The notes below the pieces were generated by a model that saw only the letters and a program-made list of their open reading frames with translations, made no database searches and was not told the origin of the DNA. Shown one piece after another: positions 22,850 to 31,648 of a stretch of 37,132 bases of DNA. The position numbers and the translations under genes are program-made. The DNA is from Bacillota bacterium (GTDB lineage Bacteria; Bacillota; Bacilli; Alicyclobacillales; SLC66), in the NCBI GenBank assembly GCA_021846285.1, contig JAJZCB010000031.1:1-37132 (forward strand). The letters run 5' to 3'. Numbering within the stretch: the first letter of the stretch is position 1; each line of letters begins with the position of its first letter.

Positions 22850-24670
22850 GAACGCAGGCCCTACACGCGTCACTGGGCACAAGAAGATTCCACGGTTGGG
22901 CGAAAGTGTGCATGAAATCATCGATGATTCCGCGAGGCTTTTGCGGCCGCTGCAAAGAAAAAATCGCAAGGGAGAATGGCAACCGAGGAACTGGGATCCC
23001 CTTATGGATGATCTGGTGAAGCGGCCGGTGCGTTTGGTTTGGCGGCGACGGGAATTGTGGAAACCAACACGAAGGAAGATATGGCCCAGCATGCGGAGTG
23101 TATTCTCGTGTGGGGGTGGAATGTGGTCAGTCAACCGACCACGGGACCCTATTTGATGGAGGCAAAGAAGCGTGGCGCTACCCTGGTCGCCATCGATTGC
23201 CGACAATCGGAAACCGCCAGGATCGCCGATGAGGTTCTCTTGATCCATCCGGACACGGATGCCGCGTTGGCGCTGGGTATGGCGCACGTTCTCGTACGCG
23301 ACGGCTATGTCAACCGCGATTTTGTCGAGCATTGGACAACGGGATATGAGGAATTTGCGCAATCTCTTCATGGATATTCCCCTGCTTGGGCAGCGCAAGT
23401 GACAGGAGTGCCCGAGCCTCGGATCGTGGAACTGGCCAGACAATACGCGACATCGTCGGCGTCGATGATTCTCATGGGCGGGAGTTCGCTATTTAAGGGG
23501 CAAAGCGGCTGGCTCATCAGCCGAGCGATCGCGTGTCTTCCGGCGCTAACCGGGCATGTGGGGAAGCCGGGAACGGGATTTGGTCCGCGACATCGGGGGT
23601 TCGTACAGGCGCGAAACTATGCCGGGTTCCCCGGTGCGCTCCCGGTTGCGCAGCATGCCCCTTCCCACATGGAGGAGATGGTTCGGGTTCTGGAGAGTGG
23701 TGACATCGACACGCTCTTTCTTTTCGGAACCAACTTCCTGTCCTCGTTTGCGGACGCCGCACGCGTAGAGGCTGCACTGTCTCATGTCGAGTGCGTGGTC
23801 GCCCACGACCTTGTCCTCAATCAGACCATGCAGCGGGTGGCGGACATTGCGCTGCCTGCTACCGTTTGGGTGGAGGAGGTAGGCCTCAAGGCAACGGACA
23901 CGTATGTGTATCTGATGGATCAGATCCGCGAACCCGCTGGAGAAACCCGATCGGTGAGCGCGATTCTCTCCACGCTTGCCAGCAGGTTGCGTCTCCCGCA
24001 GGCGGTTCCTTTTGCGTCACAAGAAGAAGGATTGAACCAGATGCTTCAGGGAATCGGTCCGGAGGTTACGGTGAATGCGTTACGCGCCAATGGCGGCCAG
24101 TGGTCCCGTCAGGCCGAACCGGTGGGTCACGCGCGATTGGTATTTCATACGCCTTCCCAAAAGATTGAGTTCGCCTCTGACTTGTTGGAGTCACTGGACT
24201 TGCCAAGGCTTCCCGTTCCCCAATTGGCGAGTGCCCCGTCACCAGAGTCAAGGGAGTTGTATCCTCTCGACTTGCGAACGGGTCGTTCCGGTCTGGCCTT
24301 TCACTCGTTTTACAACGAAGGGAAAATGTTATCCAAACTACATCAGCGCGAACCGGAACCGGTGGTTTGGATCCACACGCAGGACGCTACTGACCGGAAC
24401 ATTGTCGACGGTGCGGATGTGGAAGTGTACAATGACAAGTCGGCATTCCGGGCGAAGGCATTTGTTTCTTCGCGCATTGTGCCAGGAGCGATCTGGGTAC
24501 GCGATGGATGGTTTGGCATCAACCAACTGACAGACGGTTCCTCGTCATTGTCTGTTCAGGCATCGGAGGGTTTGTTGCCGATCGCCATGCCTGGGGCGGA
24601 CAAACGCATTCCTGGCGGTCAGGCCACCTACAGGGCGATGGTCAATGTTCGCTCCAGATCGCCAGTTTGA
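22850..24670 (+). pseudogene. Molybdopterin oxidoreductase (formate dehydrogenase/nitrate reductase-like), 5' part destroyed
   Basis: The C-terminal 540 codons (from about 23039) are a good molybdopterin-guanine-dinucleotide oxidoreductase: LMEAKKRGATLVAIDCRQSE, DTDAALALGMAHVL, ALTGHVGKPGTGFGP, ADIALPATVWVEEVGLKATD, and a closing molydop-binding domain (SGLAFHSFYNEGKML; VEVYND; GGQATYRAMVNVR). Upstream, traces of the N-terminus survive in several frames: AKVC (a remnant of the CVKG region), VHEIIDDSARLLRPLQRK in another frame, then DDLV followed directly by GEAAGAFGLAATGIVE. The 4Fe-4S cysteines are gone and about 80 residues are deleted between the last two pieces. No start codon with a Shine-Dalgarno site precedes it. 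Confidence 0.85.
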
Positions 24671-24753
24671 GGTGTCTTTGCTGCGATCTCCACTGGCTCA
24701 CCGGATGCAGACGAGCCATGATGACTCCATTGCAAAAATGCGCGTCAGACCAT

Positions 24754-24797
24754 ATACTGCAGATAAACGTTCAACTAATTTATAACGTACAGTATAA
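24754..24797 (+). promoter_or_regulatory. Promoter/operator region of the ArsR-MFS operon
   Basis: Two nested inverted repeats lie upstream of the regulator gene: ATACTG (24754-24759) with CAGTAT (24790-24795), and TTATA (24780-24784) with TATAA (24793-24797). TATAAG at 24793-24798 is a possible -10. The AT-rich palindromic context 40-80 bases before the start fits autoregulation by the ArsR protein. Confidence 0.45.
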
Positions 24798-24834
24798 GTT
24801 GCGAGATCTCGGTATTCCGAAAGGGATGGTTTGC

Positions 24835-25566
24835 ATGAAGCATTACTTTGTCATAGAAACACCGGAGCAACTTCGAGTCGTCAGCGACCCCCTCCGCATC
24901 CGGTTGCTAACCATGCTAATCACACAGGAAGCGACCGGTAAATTGTTGGGAGACCAACTGCAAATGCCGGCGTCTAAAGTTCACTACCACTTGCGCGAAC
25001 TGGAAAGTCACGGATTCATTGAGGTCGTTCGGACGCAAGAGAAAAATGGGATCGTGCAAAAGTTTTATCGCGCCGCTGCCATTGACTACGTGCTGAGTGA
25101 GGACCTGCTCCCGTCTACGCAGGTTGACCCCTCCGTCATGCAAGAGGTGCTGGCCAATCAGTTGCGAATGGCCCTCTCGAGGGTATATGAGACACGCGAG
25201 GAATATTTCCACGTGAGCCAGAATCGGGATGATACCAGTCTCCCGTTGCTTCACGGGATGTGGGAAGTTCGGGCGGACCGCGAGAAATTGCTGGCGTGGC
25301 AGCAGAAGTACCGAGCACTCATGGGAGAGCTTAGCGAACTGGATCAGGCGCGTACCGCGCAGGATGAGGAATCGAAAGAGGCAGAGTCAGGTGCAGGGGA
25401 GATATTTTTCATGACGAGCATTGGTTTCTTGACCGATATAGAGAGTTTCAAGGTCGAGGAACCGGGCGCCCCTAAGGGATATCGAATCGATGTGAACCCG
25501 CGTACTGGCGAAGTTACCGCGAAACAGGAGGCTGTACGGGATGATTCCAGCGCCGGGGGAGCCTGA
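24835..25566 (+). CDS. ArsR-family winged-helix transcriptional regulator
   Basis: A 243-residue regulator with an N-terminal HTH_20/ArsR domain: QLRVVSDPLRIRLLTMLITQ, GDQLQMPASKVHYHLRELES (recognition helix), HGFIEVVRTQEKNGIVQKFY (wing). The C-terminal half (VMQEVLANQLRMALSRVYET, a charged coiled segment with WQQKYRALMGELSELDQ, and DVNPRTGEV) probably binds ligand or dimerises. The start is ATG at 24835 with AAGGGAT upstream; the frame is open further back but has no such site. The gene overlaps the MFS gene by 26 bases, so the regulator and its presumed pump form one operon. Confidence 0.85.
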   Translation: MKHYFVIETPEQLRVVSDPLRIRLLTMLITQEATGKLLGDQLQMPASKVHYHLRELESHGFIEVVRTQEKNGIVQKFYRAAAIDYVLSEDLLPSTQVDPSVMQEVLANQLRMALSRVYETREEYFHVSQNRDDTSLPLLHGMWEVRADREKLLAWQQKYRALMGELSELDQARTAQDEESKEAESGAGEIFFMTSIGFLTDIESFKVEEPGAPKGYRIDVNPRTGEVTAKQEAVRDDSSAGGA

Positions 25567-26845
25567 CGTCGTATCGACGGACACGGTATTTCGTTTGTGG
25601 AAAGACCGAAACTTTTTGAGCTTGATGATCGGAACCGGGTTATCTGCGCTTGGCGACGGCGCCTATTTCATCGTCTTGGGATGGTTTGTTCTAAACGTAA
25701 CCGGATCAGAATTTGCACTGGGTACTACGTTGACTTTTGCCTCCATTCCGCGCATTGTGTTCATGCTCTTGGGGGGTGCGGCGGCGGATCGTATCGATCG
25801 CAAGCGCATTCTCATGTTGTCGTTACTGGTTCGCGCTTTGATTCTAGCCGGATTTGCCGTCCTGTTGATCTTCCTGAATGGGAAACCGCCCATTGCAATT
25901 ATTGATGCCATGGCGGTGTTATTCGGTATCATTGACGCTTTCTTTTACCCGGCGAGCGGGTCTATCGTGCCTAGCGCCGTACCTGCCTCGAGTCTGGCTA
26001 AAGCCAACAGTCTGGTTCAAACAGGTCAACAACTCAGCATGGTTCTTGGTCCGCTCCTGGCTGCTGGACTGTTACTGTTCCATGTCTATCAGGATATGTT
26101 TATGGTAATTGCCGTTGTCTTTGCGCTAAGTTCGGCTATGCTCTCCCGGTTGCGCTTGCGAAGCCAGAGCGATCTTGCGAGTCCGGCCCCACCGGAGATT
26201 GCCGAATCCGTTTCGATTTGGCGGGATATTGCGCAGGGCGTTCAATATGTATGGTCGGTTCGCATCCTTTTAATTGTTATGATGATTTCCCTTGTCATCA
26301 ACCTGTTGTTCATGGGGCCCATCAATATTGGCATACCCGTACTCATCAAGAGTTTCGGGTGGACGGGTGGTACTTACGGAATGTATGAAGCCGGATTTGG
26401 CCTGGGAACAGTCTTTGGCGGTTTGGTTGTATTCGTCATGCGCGGATTTCGCGGGCGGTTTTTATGGCTGGGAGTTCTGGGTTCTATCATGGGCATGGCC
26501 ATGACCGGAATCGGATTCGTACACGCACCTTGGGCGGGGATAGGACTCATGGTAATCATGGGGATGGCGGTCAGCGTTGTCAATATTCCATTTCTCACAT
26601 ACATTCAAACGATTGTACCCGCGAACAAACTGGGTCGCACCATGTCTGTGCTGACCCTGATGTCGATGGGGCTTGTGCCGGTAAGCTACACCGTGTCATC
26701 CTTTCTCTTGGAACGAAACCAGATCCCTGTTCGCGGGTTATTGTTGATCTGCGGCCTGGCCATTACCGTGCTGTTCGCTACGCTTTACGTATATCGCGAT
26801 TTCCGTGAGGCAGAGTCACACCCCCTATGGAAAGTGGGCGGGTAG
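25541..26845 (+). CDS. MFS efflux transporter (12-TM, macrolide-efflux-like)
   Basis: A 434-residue transporter. Helix 1 begins NFLSLMIGTGLSALGDGAYF; the loop 2-3 motif is LLGGAAADRIDRKRILMLS; then helices with FGIIDAFFYPASGSIVPSAV, SLAKANSLVQTGQQLSMVLG and PLLAAGLLLF, typical of the MFS_3/MefA-like group. A central loop (SDLASPAPPEIAESVSIWRD) separates two six-helix halves. The start ATG lies within the regulator's 3' end and has AGGAGG about ten bases upstream. It is co-transcribed with and probably controlled by the ArsR protein. The substrate is unknown. Confidence 0.9.
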   Translation: MIPAPGEPDVVSTDTVFRLWKDRNFLSLMIGTGLSALGDGAYFIVLGWFVLNVTGSEFALGTTLTFASIPRIVFMLLGGAAADRIDRKRILMLSLLVRALILAGFAVLLIFLNGKPPIAIIDAMAVLFGIIDAFFYPASGSIVPSAVPASSLAKANSLVQTGQQLSMVLGPLLAAGLLLFHVYQDMFMVIAVVFALSSAMLSRLRLRSQSDLASPAPPEIAESVSIWRDIAQGVQYVWSVRILLIVMMISLVINLLFMGPINIGIPVLIKSFGWTGGTYGMYEAGFGLGTVFGGLVVFVMRGFRGRFLWLGVLGSIMGMAMTGIGFVHAPWAGIGLMVIMGMAVSVVNIPFLTYIQTIVPANKLGRTMSVLTLMSMGLVPVSYTVSSFLLERNQIPVRGLLLICGLAITVLFATLYVYRDFREAESHPLWKVGG

Positions 26846-27053
26846 GAGACCTCGACAAGTGAGTGCAGCATAGAGAACGAACCAGCTGATGTGACTGATT
26901 GAGTTTCCAAAAATTCCTTCGCGGATGTCAATGCACCGGACAGCCTGTGGCAGGGTATCATGATCCGTTCTACATGCCTTGTAACCATCGATGCCCTTCC
27001 ATCGTCTATCTTATGCGCACAAAGAGACACAATCGCCATAGGGGATTGAGTGA

Positions 27054-29213
27054 ATGGACAAGAAGAGTAACGCGCGGGCCCTTGGGGCATTTGTGCTATG
27101 TGTCCTTGCTGTTGCGGGGTTGATCAGCGCGGTGGGAGGGCAACCGGTCTGGGCCATCGGCGCCGGAGTCAATGAAGTCGCCGCCGCCAACACCAATGCC
27201 AACGGAGCCCTTGGCGCCAGCACCCACGGTGTCCACCCCCACATCACACCGCCTGCCTCCACCCACACCTCCAAAATACCCGACGGCCCGGACATCACAC
27301 AGACAGCCAACGCGCGCATCATGGGTCAACCGCCTGCAGAAAGCTACGGCGCCATCAGCTTTGTCAGCGCGAACGATGGCTGGTTGGCCTCTGGGGCCAA
27401 CACTCTCATGCATACGACGAACGGCGGGCAGTCATGGACGACACACTCTACCGGGAATCTGTCGATCCGGCAGATGCGGTTCTTGAATCAAACAGTGGGC
27501 TATGCGCTTGCAGGTGAAGACTCGACCGGCCCCTATTACAACGATTTTCGTTTCTGGGCCATCATTCGCACCACGGATGCCGGCGCGCACTGGACGGTGA
27601 TGTACCGCCAACCGGTCACCCATTCACTGGTCGCGACCGCGCAGCAACTACACTGCGTGTCAAACACGGACATATACGCGCTTATCGGACACACCTTTAT
27701 GGCCACAGCGAACGGTGGGCGCACCTGGCGCGCATTGACCATCGACCACTCGGGTTTCACCGTGCAGTCCATGAACTTCGTCGCGGGCGGCGAGGGATGG
27801 GTGGCGGGGATCGTGGCCTTGCCGTCCCACCCCCCCGCAGATGCGCAAGACCGCGTGGCCGTTCTCCACACAGCCAATAACGGCCGCACCTGGTCTGTGC
27901 AGATGAAACGGATTCAACCGGCGCCGTCGTCCACTCGAATCGCCTTTTTGAACGCATCCGACGGTTGGCTTATCACATCCAGCGTGGCCACTATGACCGA
28001 TCAACTGTACAAAACAGTAGATGGGGGTCTGCATTGGACCCTTGTGCAGAAGCACCTGCTGCAACATGGGGATCCCCTGGGCGTGGGCACGCCCGTATTT
28101 CTCACGCCGAACTACGGTTGGATCCCGGACGGGATGGGCGCACTGCCTATGGCCGCAGGTCTTGACATCACCACGGACGGTGGACGCCACTTCCACCTCG
28201 TCGGCGCAGACCGGGCGCGCAGCGCGGGTAACGCGGTTCTCGTCAGTCGGCAGGTGGGATATGTCACAGGGTACAACATCAACTACCGATTCGTCCTCAA
28301 GACGGTGGATGGAGGTCGAACCTTTACGCAAATCTTGCCGCGGTATTCTCCCACTGAGGGTGTGCACTTTGTGTCGGCTCGTCTGGGCTATGGCGTCGGC
28401 GATGCCTCTGACTACTCTGCCTTCCTCACGTCGAAGAACGGCGGACAGACATGGCGATTGACCGGCCGCATCCCCGGAACTCAACTGGACGGGGCCACAC
28501 TCACATTTGCCAATGCAAAAGACGGCTGGATCGTAGCGCAAAATGTGACAAACAACCTGCAGGATCTCTATCGGACAACGGATGCAGGAACCCACTGGAC
28601 GCTGGCGGCGCAAATTCCCGGTCGGTTGTACGACAGCAGCCAGATCACCGCGCTGCATTTTTGGAATGCGAATGATGGCGTACTTGAAATAAGGGGTGTA
28701 AACGGACTGGAGAACATATATACCACGTCCGACGGGGGTAGGCACTGGAGAATCGCTGCCCCCACCAATTGGGCGGTCGGAATCAGTTGGATAGACTCGT
28801 GGGCTGCACACGGGGTCATCTTCGGCGCCAGCTCTGGGAATCTGTATCAAAATGGTGGACACAACCTTACAGTGCAGACGTCAGCGGACGGAGGCAAACG
28901 GTGGCGCATCATTTGGCGGCAGCCAAGCACGGTGGCGCAAATCGGCTCTATGGATTTTATCAATTCCGATGTTGGATGGATGACCTACTATGTCTGGCCT
29001 GCGAACCGCGGAGACCTCTATCTGTCGCGGCTTCTGAAGACGGCGGACGGCGGGCGCACCTGGACTGCGGTTACATTCGCTGACAATCCCGAGCTCTGGG
29101 CGCCGAACAATGCCCAGATCGACTTTGTCACATCGAAAGTTGGTTGGATGCTCGTGCAAAACGGATTGCTGCGGACCACCGACGGCGGGCGCACATGGTC
29201 GTGGCTTCCGTAA
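27054..29213 (+). CDS. Secreted beta-propeller protein with 13 BNR/YCF48-type motifs
   Basis: A 719-residue exported protein. It has an N-terminal signal sequence (MDKKSNARALGAFVLCVLAV; likely cleavage near VWA-IG, residue 34), a Thr/Pro/Ala-rich linker (40-90), then thirteen repeats of T-x-(D/N)-G-G-x-x-W. The motifs lie at about residues 121, 173, 218, 273, 321, 373, 417, 460, 508, 558, 610, 663 and 708, with mean spacing near 49 residues. Most repeats also carry an upstream F-x-(S/N)-x-x-x-G-W strand. This is the YCF48/sortilin-like propeller, here probably two stacked propellers, on the cell surface. The ligand is unknown. The start ATG is preceded by AGGGGAT. The small secreted gene at 29235 follows 21 bases later. 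Confidence 0.85.
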   Translation: MDKKSNARALGAFVLCVLAVAGLISAVGGQPVWAIGAGVNEVAAANTNANGALGASTHGVHPHITPPASTHTSKIPDGPDITQTANARIMGQPPAESYGAISFVSANDGWLASGANTLMHTTNGGQSWTTHSTGNLSIRQMRFLNQTVGYALAGEDSTGPYYNDFRFWAIIRTTDAGAHWTVMYRQPVTHSLVATAQQLHCVSNTDIYALIGHTFMATANGGRTWRALTIDHSGFTVQSMNFVAGGEGWVAGIVALPSHPPADAQDRVAVLHTANNGRTWSVQMKRIQPAPSSTRIAFLNASDGWLITSSVATMTDQLYKTVDGGLHWTLVQKHLLQHGDPLGVGTPVFLTPNYGWIPDGMGALPMAAGLDITTDGGRHFHLVGADRARSAGNAVLVSRQVGYVTGYNINYRFVLKTVDGGRTFTQILPRYSPTEGVHFVSARLGYGVGDASDYSAFLTSKNGGQTWRLTGRIPGTQLDGATLTFANAKDGWIVAQNVTNNLQDLYRTTDAGTHWTLAAQIPGRLYDSSQITALHFWNANDGVLEIRGVNGLENIYTTSDGGRHWRIAAPTNWAVGISWIDSWAAHGVIFGASSGNLYQNGGHNLTVQTSADGGKRWRIIWRQPSTVAQIGSMDFINSDVGWMTYYVWPANRGDLYLSRLLKTADGGRTWTAVTFADNPELWAPNNAQIDFVTSKVGWMLVQNGLLRTTDGGRTWSWLP

Positions 29214-29234
29214 AAAGATAATCAGGAGGTCGAC

Positions 29235-29726
29235 ATGTCAATGAAGCGAATGTATCCCATCGCGGCAGCCGTCAGCTTGCTGCTCACGGTTGCACCGGTA
29301 TTCTCCGCCACTTCGTACGCAACCCCAGCGGGAGTGACCTATCGCACATACCGCAACCGAGGGTGGGGCTATTCCGTGGCAGTTCCCAGCAGTTGGCGCG
29401 AAGGGCCCCGCGCAGGTGACGGGGATGGTCGCGATTTCTATGCTCCGAGCGGGGATTCCCAGTTTGACAACGGACAATATAGTCATCCGCCTTCCCACGA
29501 TGTCATGGTCGCTGCATTTGGCATGATCAACGTCGTGCCACCTTTGCGTTACCAGGATCTATTTTTTGGTATTTCTCACAACCAAATGCTCCCTCTCAAC
29601 GGTTGGCGCCGTATCAAGCGCCATCGGTTTCGTAGAAATACGCCTCCCCCCAACGCAACAAGGCCGAACAGAGTGAGAAGAACCCCCACCCATAAGTGTT
29701 GGCCCCACCACACGTCCACCACATGA
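29235..29726 (+). CDS. Small secreted protein, probably C-terminally truncated
   Basis: It starts with a clear signal peptide (MSMKRMYPIAAAVSLLLTVA, then PVFSATSYA), AGGAGGT five bases upstream, 21 bases after the propeller gene, so the two probably form an operon. The mature part begins TYRTYRNRGWGYSVAVPSSW, followed by GDGDGRDFYAPSGDSQFDNG; proteins of this kind (a Tyr-rich start, VAVPSSW, GDGR-x-F) are exported proteins of unknown function. After about residue 115 (29580) the frame runs antisense through the 3' end of the membrane-protein gene and becomes a Arg/Pro/Thr-rich tail, so the natural C-terminus seems to have been lost at a junction near 29575-29600. Confidence 0.6.
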   Translation: MSMKRMYPIAAAVSLLLTVAPVFSATSYATPAGVTYRTYRNRGWGYSVAVPSSWREGPRAGDGDGRDFYAPSGDSQFDNGQYSHPPSHDVMVAAFGMINVVPPLRYQDLFFGISHNQMLPLNGWRRIKRHRFRRNTPPPNATRPNRVRRTPTHKCWPHHTSTT

Positions 29727-30562
29727 ATCCCGTATCTACCGAGATCGATGCCAGCGATGATCACCACCACAATGCGGGATTTGACCAACCCGATGAGGGC
29801 TAACGAGATCGCTGTCACCATGAATACGAGGCCAGGCATTCCAGTCAATTGGGACCATAACCAGATGCCTAAGCTTAGCAGAGTCGCGCCAATCCCAACC
29901 AGCCAAAACGAGTAATCCTTTTGCCACCGTTTGTCTCCATAGAGGCCCACGGCAAGATATAGAGCGCCTCCGATTACCAGAAGGGCCTCATGGGAACCGA
30001 GCGTCAAAACGCTCGTGGGGGATGGTCCCATCGAAGCAATGCGGGTCGCCAGTTCAGCCAAGCGAAAAAGTACAAGCGCATTGGCCCCGACTAAAATGGG
30101 CACCCGCATATACAGCAATCCTAAAGCCAGGAATACTGTCCAAAGGAGCATGTCTCCGTATGGGGAAAGGGAAAACGGCTGACCTGTAAATGAGGGGGAT
30201 AGTACCAAGGGCCCACCTATCACGAGTGGCAAGCTAATGGCCGTAATCCCATTCGCTCCATAAGACGCCATCCAGGCTAGAAGACAGGGAATCGGGAGAT
30301 TTTTGCGACCGAAAGTAAGAGCTCCCCAGGCAAAAAGACCGGACAAGAGAACCCCCAGCAGCAAGAAGAGCGCTGGATACGGGAACTTTTTAAGAATAGA
30401 TACGGATATCACACCGAGACCCAGTAACAACAACAGTCCACCGATCAGATACAGCAATTGCGAGAAGACCGCCTGCTGCCGAACAGGATTGGTGAGTTTT
30501 TCGTAACCCTCCGCTGTGATTTCTCCGTCTCGCAACAAGTCCTTGAGTATCTGTCGGTCCAT
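29576..30562 (-). CDS. DUF2157-like multi-pass membrane protein
   Basis: A 328-residue protein with a short cytoplasmic N-terminus (MDRQILKDLLRDGEITAEGY, then EKLTNPV) followed by about ten hydrophobic helices in pairs (LLYLIGGLLLLLGLGVISVS; PALFLLLGVLLSGLFAWGAL; LLVIGGALYLAVGLYGDKRW; FWLVGIGATLLSLGIWLWSQ). This arrangement matches DUF2157/DUF4401-type membrane proteins of unknown function. The start is ATG at 30562 with GGAGG upstream; the frame is open to 30769, but that part belongs to other gene scraps. The 3' end overlaps the convergent small secreted gene. Confidence 0.7.
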   Translation of the reverse strand: MDRQILKDLLRDGEITAEGYEKLTNPVRQQAVFSQLLYLIGGLLLLLGLGVISVSILKKFPYPALFLLLGVLLSGLFAWGALTFGRKNLPIPCLLAWMASYGANGITAISLPLVIGGPLVLSPSFTGQPFSLSPYGDMLLWTVFLALGLLYMRVPILVGANALVLFRLAELATRIASMGPSPTSVLTLGSHEALLVIGGALYLAVGLYGDKRWQKDYSFWLVGIGATLLSLGIWLWSQLTGMPGLVFMVTAISLALIGLVKSRIVVVIIAGIDLGRYGIHVVDVWWGQHLWVGVLLTLFGLVALGGGVFLRNRWRLIRRQPLRGSIWL

Positions 30563-30576
30563 GTACTGGCCCTCCA

Positions 30577-30670
30577 TCACAATTTGTACCACTTGCCCCC
30601 CACTTTGACCATTGATACTTTCGAGTCTTGATACGTAAGTATGAAGGAAACAGCGCGCTGATGGTGCTTG
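30577..30670 (-). pseudogene. C-terminal scrap of a small secreted-type protein
   Basis: Directly before the membrane-protein gene the minus strand encodes VSFILTYQDSKVSMVKVGGK followed by WYKL and TGA at 30577-30579. V-x-M-V-K-V-x-G-K-W-Y near the end is typical of the NTF2-like/DUF4878-type extracytoplasmic proteins. Only about 30 codons remain. The stop lies 14 bases before the membrane-protein start, as in an operon whose first gene has been mostly deleted. Confidence 0.5.
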
Positions 30671-30739
30671 ATCGCTTTCCTCCGGCAGCACCTCATCCAG
30701 TACGGCCACATTGGATCGCAGGAGCCCGGCGCAAGACGA

Positions 30740-30878
30740 GCATCTGACTCCATCCGATTGCAATACCACCCAAATAGATCAAGGGCGATGGCGCTATCAC
30801 GCCCGGTCGATCATGATTCTTATTATTCAACAGTAATCCCTCACAATACATCACAGTAGCCAGGACGATTCTCAGCAA
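30740..30878 (-). pseudogene. N-terminal scrap of an isoprenylcysteine methyltransferase-like gene
   Basis: The minus strand encodes NNKNHDRPGVIAPSPLIYLG followed by GIAIGW, which matches the conserved RPGV-x-APPPLIYLGG stretch near the start of ICMT-family membrane methyltransferases. Sequence after GW is unrelated and the catalytic C-terminal half is missing, so the gene was cut after 40-60 codons and joined to the scrap at 30577-30670. Confidence 0.55.
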
Positions 30879-30953
30879 ATGTCCACGCGCGTTTTTCCAC
30901 AGCAGTAAATAAACATCCGTTTGTCGATGGCTGAATAATAGAGAGAAACAGGG

Positions 30954-31499
30954 CTACTGATTTCGAAACGCCTGTCGAGTGGGCGTTGCCCAGATGAGAT
31001 GAATCATGTCAAACCAATACCGTTCGTGCTTGACAATTTGTAGTTGGGATTGCCTGAGAAGCTCGCCGATGTCTCGGTTCGCATGACATCCGATGATCCG
31101 AACATGGACTGGGTTAATGAGTTTCAGCATCGAGTTCACTATCCAGGATGAACTTTTTCCATGCTCCATGAGTAGAATTTGTCCATCGTCTTTGCAGTAA
31201 CGGTTCAGCCGCTCAAGCACGGTCGCGGGATTGCGATAGGCGCACATCGACAGGGTGGAAACCACGGCGTCGAATGCTCCTTCAGGCAGGTCGACATCCT
31301 CTATATCGCCGACGAAAAACTCCGCAGGGATTGCGCTCTCTTTCGCAGCTATTCCGGAAAATCGCCGCAGGCGTATTTTCCTTCCCGGTTGTTGGTGGCG
31401 CGAAGCGCCATGAAACTCTATTCTCGCCTTGTCAATCATCAAGGAACTGAAATCCACGCCAGTCACATGAACCGATGGGTCGTAGAACTGAAAATTCAC
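30954..31499 (-). pseudogene. Methyltransferase (UbiE-like), N-terminus lost and repeat inserted
   Basis: The part after the SAM-binding motif is well preserved: VHVTGVDFSSLMIDKARI, EFFVGDIEDVDLPEGAFDAV, STLSMCAYRNPATVLERLNR, DGQILLMEHGKSSSWIVNSM and a C-terminal GCHANRDIGELLR with FDMIHLIWATP. The glycine-rich motif I (LEVGCGTG) and everything before it is missing; the frame opens with GTG just before NFQFYD. Between KARI and PAEFFVGD about 28 extra residues interrupt the domain; the DNA for them includes palindromic repeat copy 2 (31386-31421). The product cannot bind SAM normally. Confidence 0.75.
31386..31421 (+). repeat. Palindromic repeat element, copy 2
   Basis: A 36-base element similar to 17409-17445: it shares TTGTTGG-GGCGCG-AAGCGCCA and CTCTAT or TCTAT, with about seven differences. 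The core TGGCGC-GAA-GCGCCA is a perfect hairpin. It is inside the methyltransferase remnant and adds residues there without breaking the frame. Confidence 0.55.
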
Positions 31500-31622
31500 T
31501 TTTACGCTTGTCCATGGCTAAAGACCTACACCTCACTCGAATTCGCGTAACTCTCACGAGTGAATGATAGCCCAAACTTCGTCAAAATGGTAGACCTTGG
31601 TGTACAATGGCCTCGATAGGAG

Positions 31623-31643
31623 ATAGCTTCGTCCACAAGCTAT
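31623..31643 (-). terminator. Hairpin downstream of the MerR gene
   Basis: ATAGCTT (31623-31629) and AAGCTAT (31637-31643) form a 7-bp stem with a 7-base loop, six bases past the stop of the minus-strand regulator gene. There is no strong T-run after it, so it may be a weak or factor-assisted terminator. Confidence 0.45.
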
Positions 31644-31648
31644 TCTGA

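Noticed and set aside
22529-23443. A 304-residue minus-strand protein spanning the chimeric region
   Set aside because: It links mazE upstream sequence, the dead phosphatase copy and the antisense of the oxidoreductase; only the phosphatase part is real homology.
29605-29625. A possible third copy of the palindromic repeat
   Set aside because: It shares CGGTTGG and AAGCGCCAT but the spacing and the flanks differ; the similarity is too short to call.
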